Positions 13,828-15,700 of a stretch of 15,700 nt of DNA are shown piece by piece (position 1 is the stretch's first letter; the number at the start of each line of letters is the position of its first letter). The DNA is taken from contig CAURNT010000030.1 in the NCBI GenBank assembly GCA_963526495.1, positions 1-15,700 on the forward strand, given 5' to 3'. The position numbers and the translations under genes are program-made. The notes under the pieces are model-generated. The model saw only the letters and a list, made by a program, of their open reading frames with translations, had not been told where the DNA came from and searched no databases. The DNA comes from CAURNT01 sp963526495. GTDB taxonomy: Bacteria > Fusobacteriota > Fusobacteriia > Fusobacteriales > Leptotrichiaceae.

Positions 13828-15683
13828 AATTCCCACCATTTTTTATTTAATTTATTTTTTATATATTCTATTTTCTTTTGAGTTTTATTTTTAATGGTTT
13901 TATCTATATTTATTTTATTTGATATATCCATAGCTCTCTTATATTCTATATACGCATTTTTAAACTCATTATTTTTAAGATATTCATCCCCTTTTTGAAT
14001 ACTTAACATAATACTTTTCATAATTTCCTTTTTTATATTTTCATCATTTTTAATATTTTTATCTATAGTATTTTCTTTTAGTCTTTTTTCTTCTATTTTC
14101 TTACTTATATATCTAATTCTATCTTTTATTTCTTTAGCCCTTTCTAAATTATTTAATTTTTCCGAAGAATTAAGTGCATACTTAAAATATTCAATAGAAT
14201 CTTCATAATTTTTATTTTCATATTCTATAAGTCCTTGATTAAAATTCTTTTCTAACTCATCTTTATTATATTTTATTTCTTCTCTTACATTACCCAATAT
14301 CTCATCAACTTCTTTAAGTCTAATATTGTCTTCTAAAGCTTCTAAATTATTCTTAATTTCTATCAATTTTTTTTCAGCTAAAGTAATGTTTTCATTTTGC
14401 AATATTTTTACATTTACAATATCTTCATCTACCTTTAATTTATATTTTTCTGCTATTTCAACATATTCATTTAATTTATTTTCAAGATCTATAACGTTTA
14501 TTTTAAATTTACTATTTTTATATACTTCTATAATTTCTTTCAAATCTTTAATACTCATAAATAACCTGTCTTCTGAAAAAATAGATTCTTTTTCTTTTTT
14601 TTGATTATTTATCAATCTAGTAATTTCTTCTATATTAACCTCTACTTCTTCTTTAAATTTTACAAAATACTCTGGAAATATATCTAATATATTCTCTAAT
14701 TTTATATATTCTTTTAATACATTTTCAAATTTTCTATTTTTTATATTTTCCTTTTCTATTTCTATATTCCGTAAATTAACTTCAATTAAATTTAATTTCT
14801 CCAATATACTTTCTTTCTGTATCTTTTTATTCAATTTATTTAACGCATCTTTTTTACTAATAAAAATATATTTTTTATCTAAATTTTTTAACAATATTAT
14901 TTCTTCATTTAAATATTCTTTAGATTTTAATAAATTCTTACCTTCTATCGCAATTTTAAATTTATTATCTAATTTATCAATTTCTTTATATTGTATTGAA
15001 ATATATAAATTAATAACAAAAAAATAAATTAAAACTAATATTATTATTATAAATAAATATTTAATTATATTATACTTAGATTTATTAACAAAAAGACTTC
15101 TATCTAGAACTTCCACCACCTCTAGACTAGATAGTATATAAGAGGTTGTGGTATTTATTTCTAAATTTTCTAATTTTTCATACACATTTATTAAATCTAA
15201 TAAATTTTTTGAACATATTACTAATCTATCATTTTTAACAAAATATATATTTTCTTTAGCAGTATTTATATAGAAACTTTTATTTATGCCTATAAAATTT
15301 TTATCTAAAAGATTAGAAATAATTATATTATCATTTCTAATAAGATTAAAACTTAAACTACCACAACTCATATACACTAAAGAATTATAATCGGTTACTA
15401 TATATAACATAGAAAATTCTATATTGTCTATGTTTACTTCAAGTATTTTTTCATTTAAAGTATATATTATATTTTTAATATTTTTCATACTATATTCAGG
15501 GTTATTTTGAAATTCTTCTATGCTTATATTTATTATAGTTTCAAGTAAAGTATCATCTTTTACTTCATTTTCTTTTTTTATATATGAATATATACCATAA
15601 TCATCATTTTCTAAATATCCAAATAAACCATTAAATCCATCTTTTTTATTATCACATTTACTTTTAAAATCTAGATTTTTCAT
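13818..15683 (-). CDS. Membrane protein with degenerate PP2C-like domain, coiled coil and TPRs
   Basis: A 621-residue protein. Residues 1-190 resemble a PP2C-type phosphatase domain in outline. A helix with NIIYTLNEKI (71-80) is followed by strands around SMLYIVTDYNSLVYMSCGSLSFNLIRND (91-118) where family members have the GDSR strand pair. NDRLVICSKNLLDL (151-164) stands where the SDG metal-binding motif is expected. The metal-binding Asp residues are missing (GS for GD, SKN for SDG), so I infer a pseudo-phosphatase. A single membrane helix spans about 208-229, with Lys before it. A long charged coiled coil follows (about 235-475), then two TPR-like repeats: GLIEYENKNYEDSIEYFKYA (484-503) and one around GDEYLKNNEFKNAYIEYKRA (565-584). 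The C-terminus is KWWELWK. The start ATG at 15683 has a weak GGA site but may be coupled to an upstream gene through ATGA. The PP2C assignment is by eye and moderate. Confidence 0.7.
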   Translation of the reverse strand: MKNLDFKSKCDNKKDGFNGLFGYLENDDYGIYSYIKKENEVKDDTLLETIINISIEEFQNNPEYSMKNIKNIIYTLNEKILEVNIDNIEFSMLYIVTDYNSLVYMSCGSLSFNLIRNDNIIISNLLDKNFIGINKSFYINTAKENIYFVKNDRLVICSKNLLDLINVYEKLENLEINTTTSYILSSLEVVEVLDRSLFVNKSKYNIIKYLFIIIILVLIYFFVINLYISIQYKEIDKLDNKFKIAIEGKNLLKSKEYLNEEIILLKNLDKKYIFISKKDALNKLNKKIQKESILEKLNLIEVNLRNIEIEKENIKNRKFENVLKEYIKLENILDIFPEYFVKFKEEVEVNIEEITRLINNQKKEKESIFSEDRLFMSIKDLKEIIEVYKNSKFKINVIDLENKLNEYVEIAEKYKLKVDEDIVNVKILQNENITLAEKKLIEIKNNLEALEDNIRLKEVDEILGNVREEIKYNKDELEKNFNQGLIEYENKNYEDSIEYFKYALNSSEKLNNLERAKEIKDRIRYISKKIEEKRLKENTIDKNIKNDENIKKEIMKSIMLSIQKGDEYLKNNEFKNAYIEYKRAMDISNKINIDKTIKNKTQKKIEYIKNKLNKKWWELWK

Positions 15684-15700
15684 ATATTCCAGTCAAACTT
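15680..15700 (-). CDS. Possible 3' end of an upstream gene overlapping by ATGA
   Basis: One frame reads KFDWNI and then TGA at 15682-15680, which would overlap the next ATG in the coupling arrangement ATGA. The weak ribosome site of the 621-residue gene would be explained by such coupling. Only six codons are visible, so this is a suggestion. Confidence 0.25.
   Translation of the reverse strand, partial: KFDWNI

Noticed and set aside
14326..14604. Plus-strand Ser/Phe-rich frame inside the coiled-coil gene
   Set aside because: It is the mirror of a Lys/Glu-rich coiled coil, which always gives Phe/Ser/Leu-rich antisense frames.
1..15700. tRNA or rRNA genes, CRISPR arrays, insertion sequences, riboswitches
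   Set aside because: I saw no cloverleaf-like or rRNA-like segment, no regularly spaced repeats and no transposase, and all gaps between genes are shorter than about 240 bases.

Overview
The window is a very AT-rich bacterial segment, with an estimated GC in the mid-twenties percent and visibly lower in the last 4.7 kb. Every gene I can support is on the minus strand, so transcription runs from high to low coordinates. The base composition, the style of the housekeeping proteins (RF1 with a PET tripeptide, a 340-residue QueA, a PgeF-type laccase-domain protein) and the gene order suggest a member of the Fusobacteriota. Leptotrichiaceae (a Sneathia, Streptobacillus or Caviibacter type) is most likely. 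This is inference from composition and family resemblance, not from a search.

Layout in order of transcription. (1) 15683-10995: three tightly overlapping genes that continue an operon from outside the window. They encode a membrane protein with a degenerate PP2C-phosphatase-like head, a coiled coil and TPRs; a short Ser/Thr-kinase-like protein; and a roughly 725-residue protein I do not recognise. (2) 10912-10430: rlpA, encoding a secreted double-psi beta-barrel protein, with its own consensus promoter and a strong terminator. (3) 10267-1813: a nine-gene housekeeping operon prfA-prmC-queA-rsmD-xseB-ispA-pgeF-(small membrane protein)-secA. It is driven by a clear promoter between the rlpA terminator and prfA and is closed by an inverted-repeat terminator at 1681-1712. 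(4) 1616-1: an accessory segment behind its own promoter, holding a small winged-helix regulator, a restriction-methylase-like gene whose reading frame breaks down inside the SAM-binding motif, and the first 35 codons of a KilA-N domain protein.

The housekeeping operon mixes translation termination (RF1 and the methyltransferase PrmC that modifies its GGQ motif), tRNA and rRNA modification (QueA, RsmD), DNA repair (XseB), isoprenoid synthesis (IspA), peptidoglycan quality control (PgeF) and protein export (SecA). Most junctions are 1-12 nt gaps or short overlaps, so translational coupling is likely.

The most unusual content is the kinase / pseudo-phosphatase / orphan module at 10995-15683, which looks like a membrane-linked phospho-signalling system with highly diverged components. 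Second is the broken methylase with a perfect hairpin beside its break point. Third is a PrmC whose N-terminal helical domain is duplicated.
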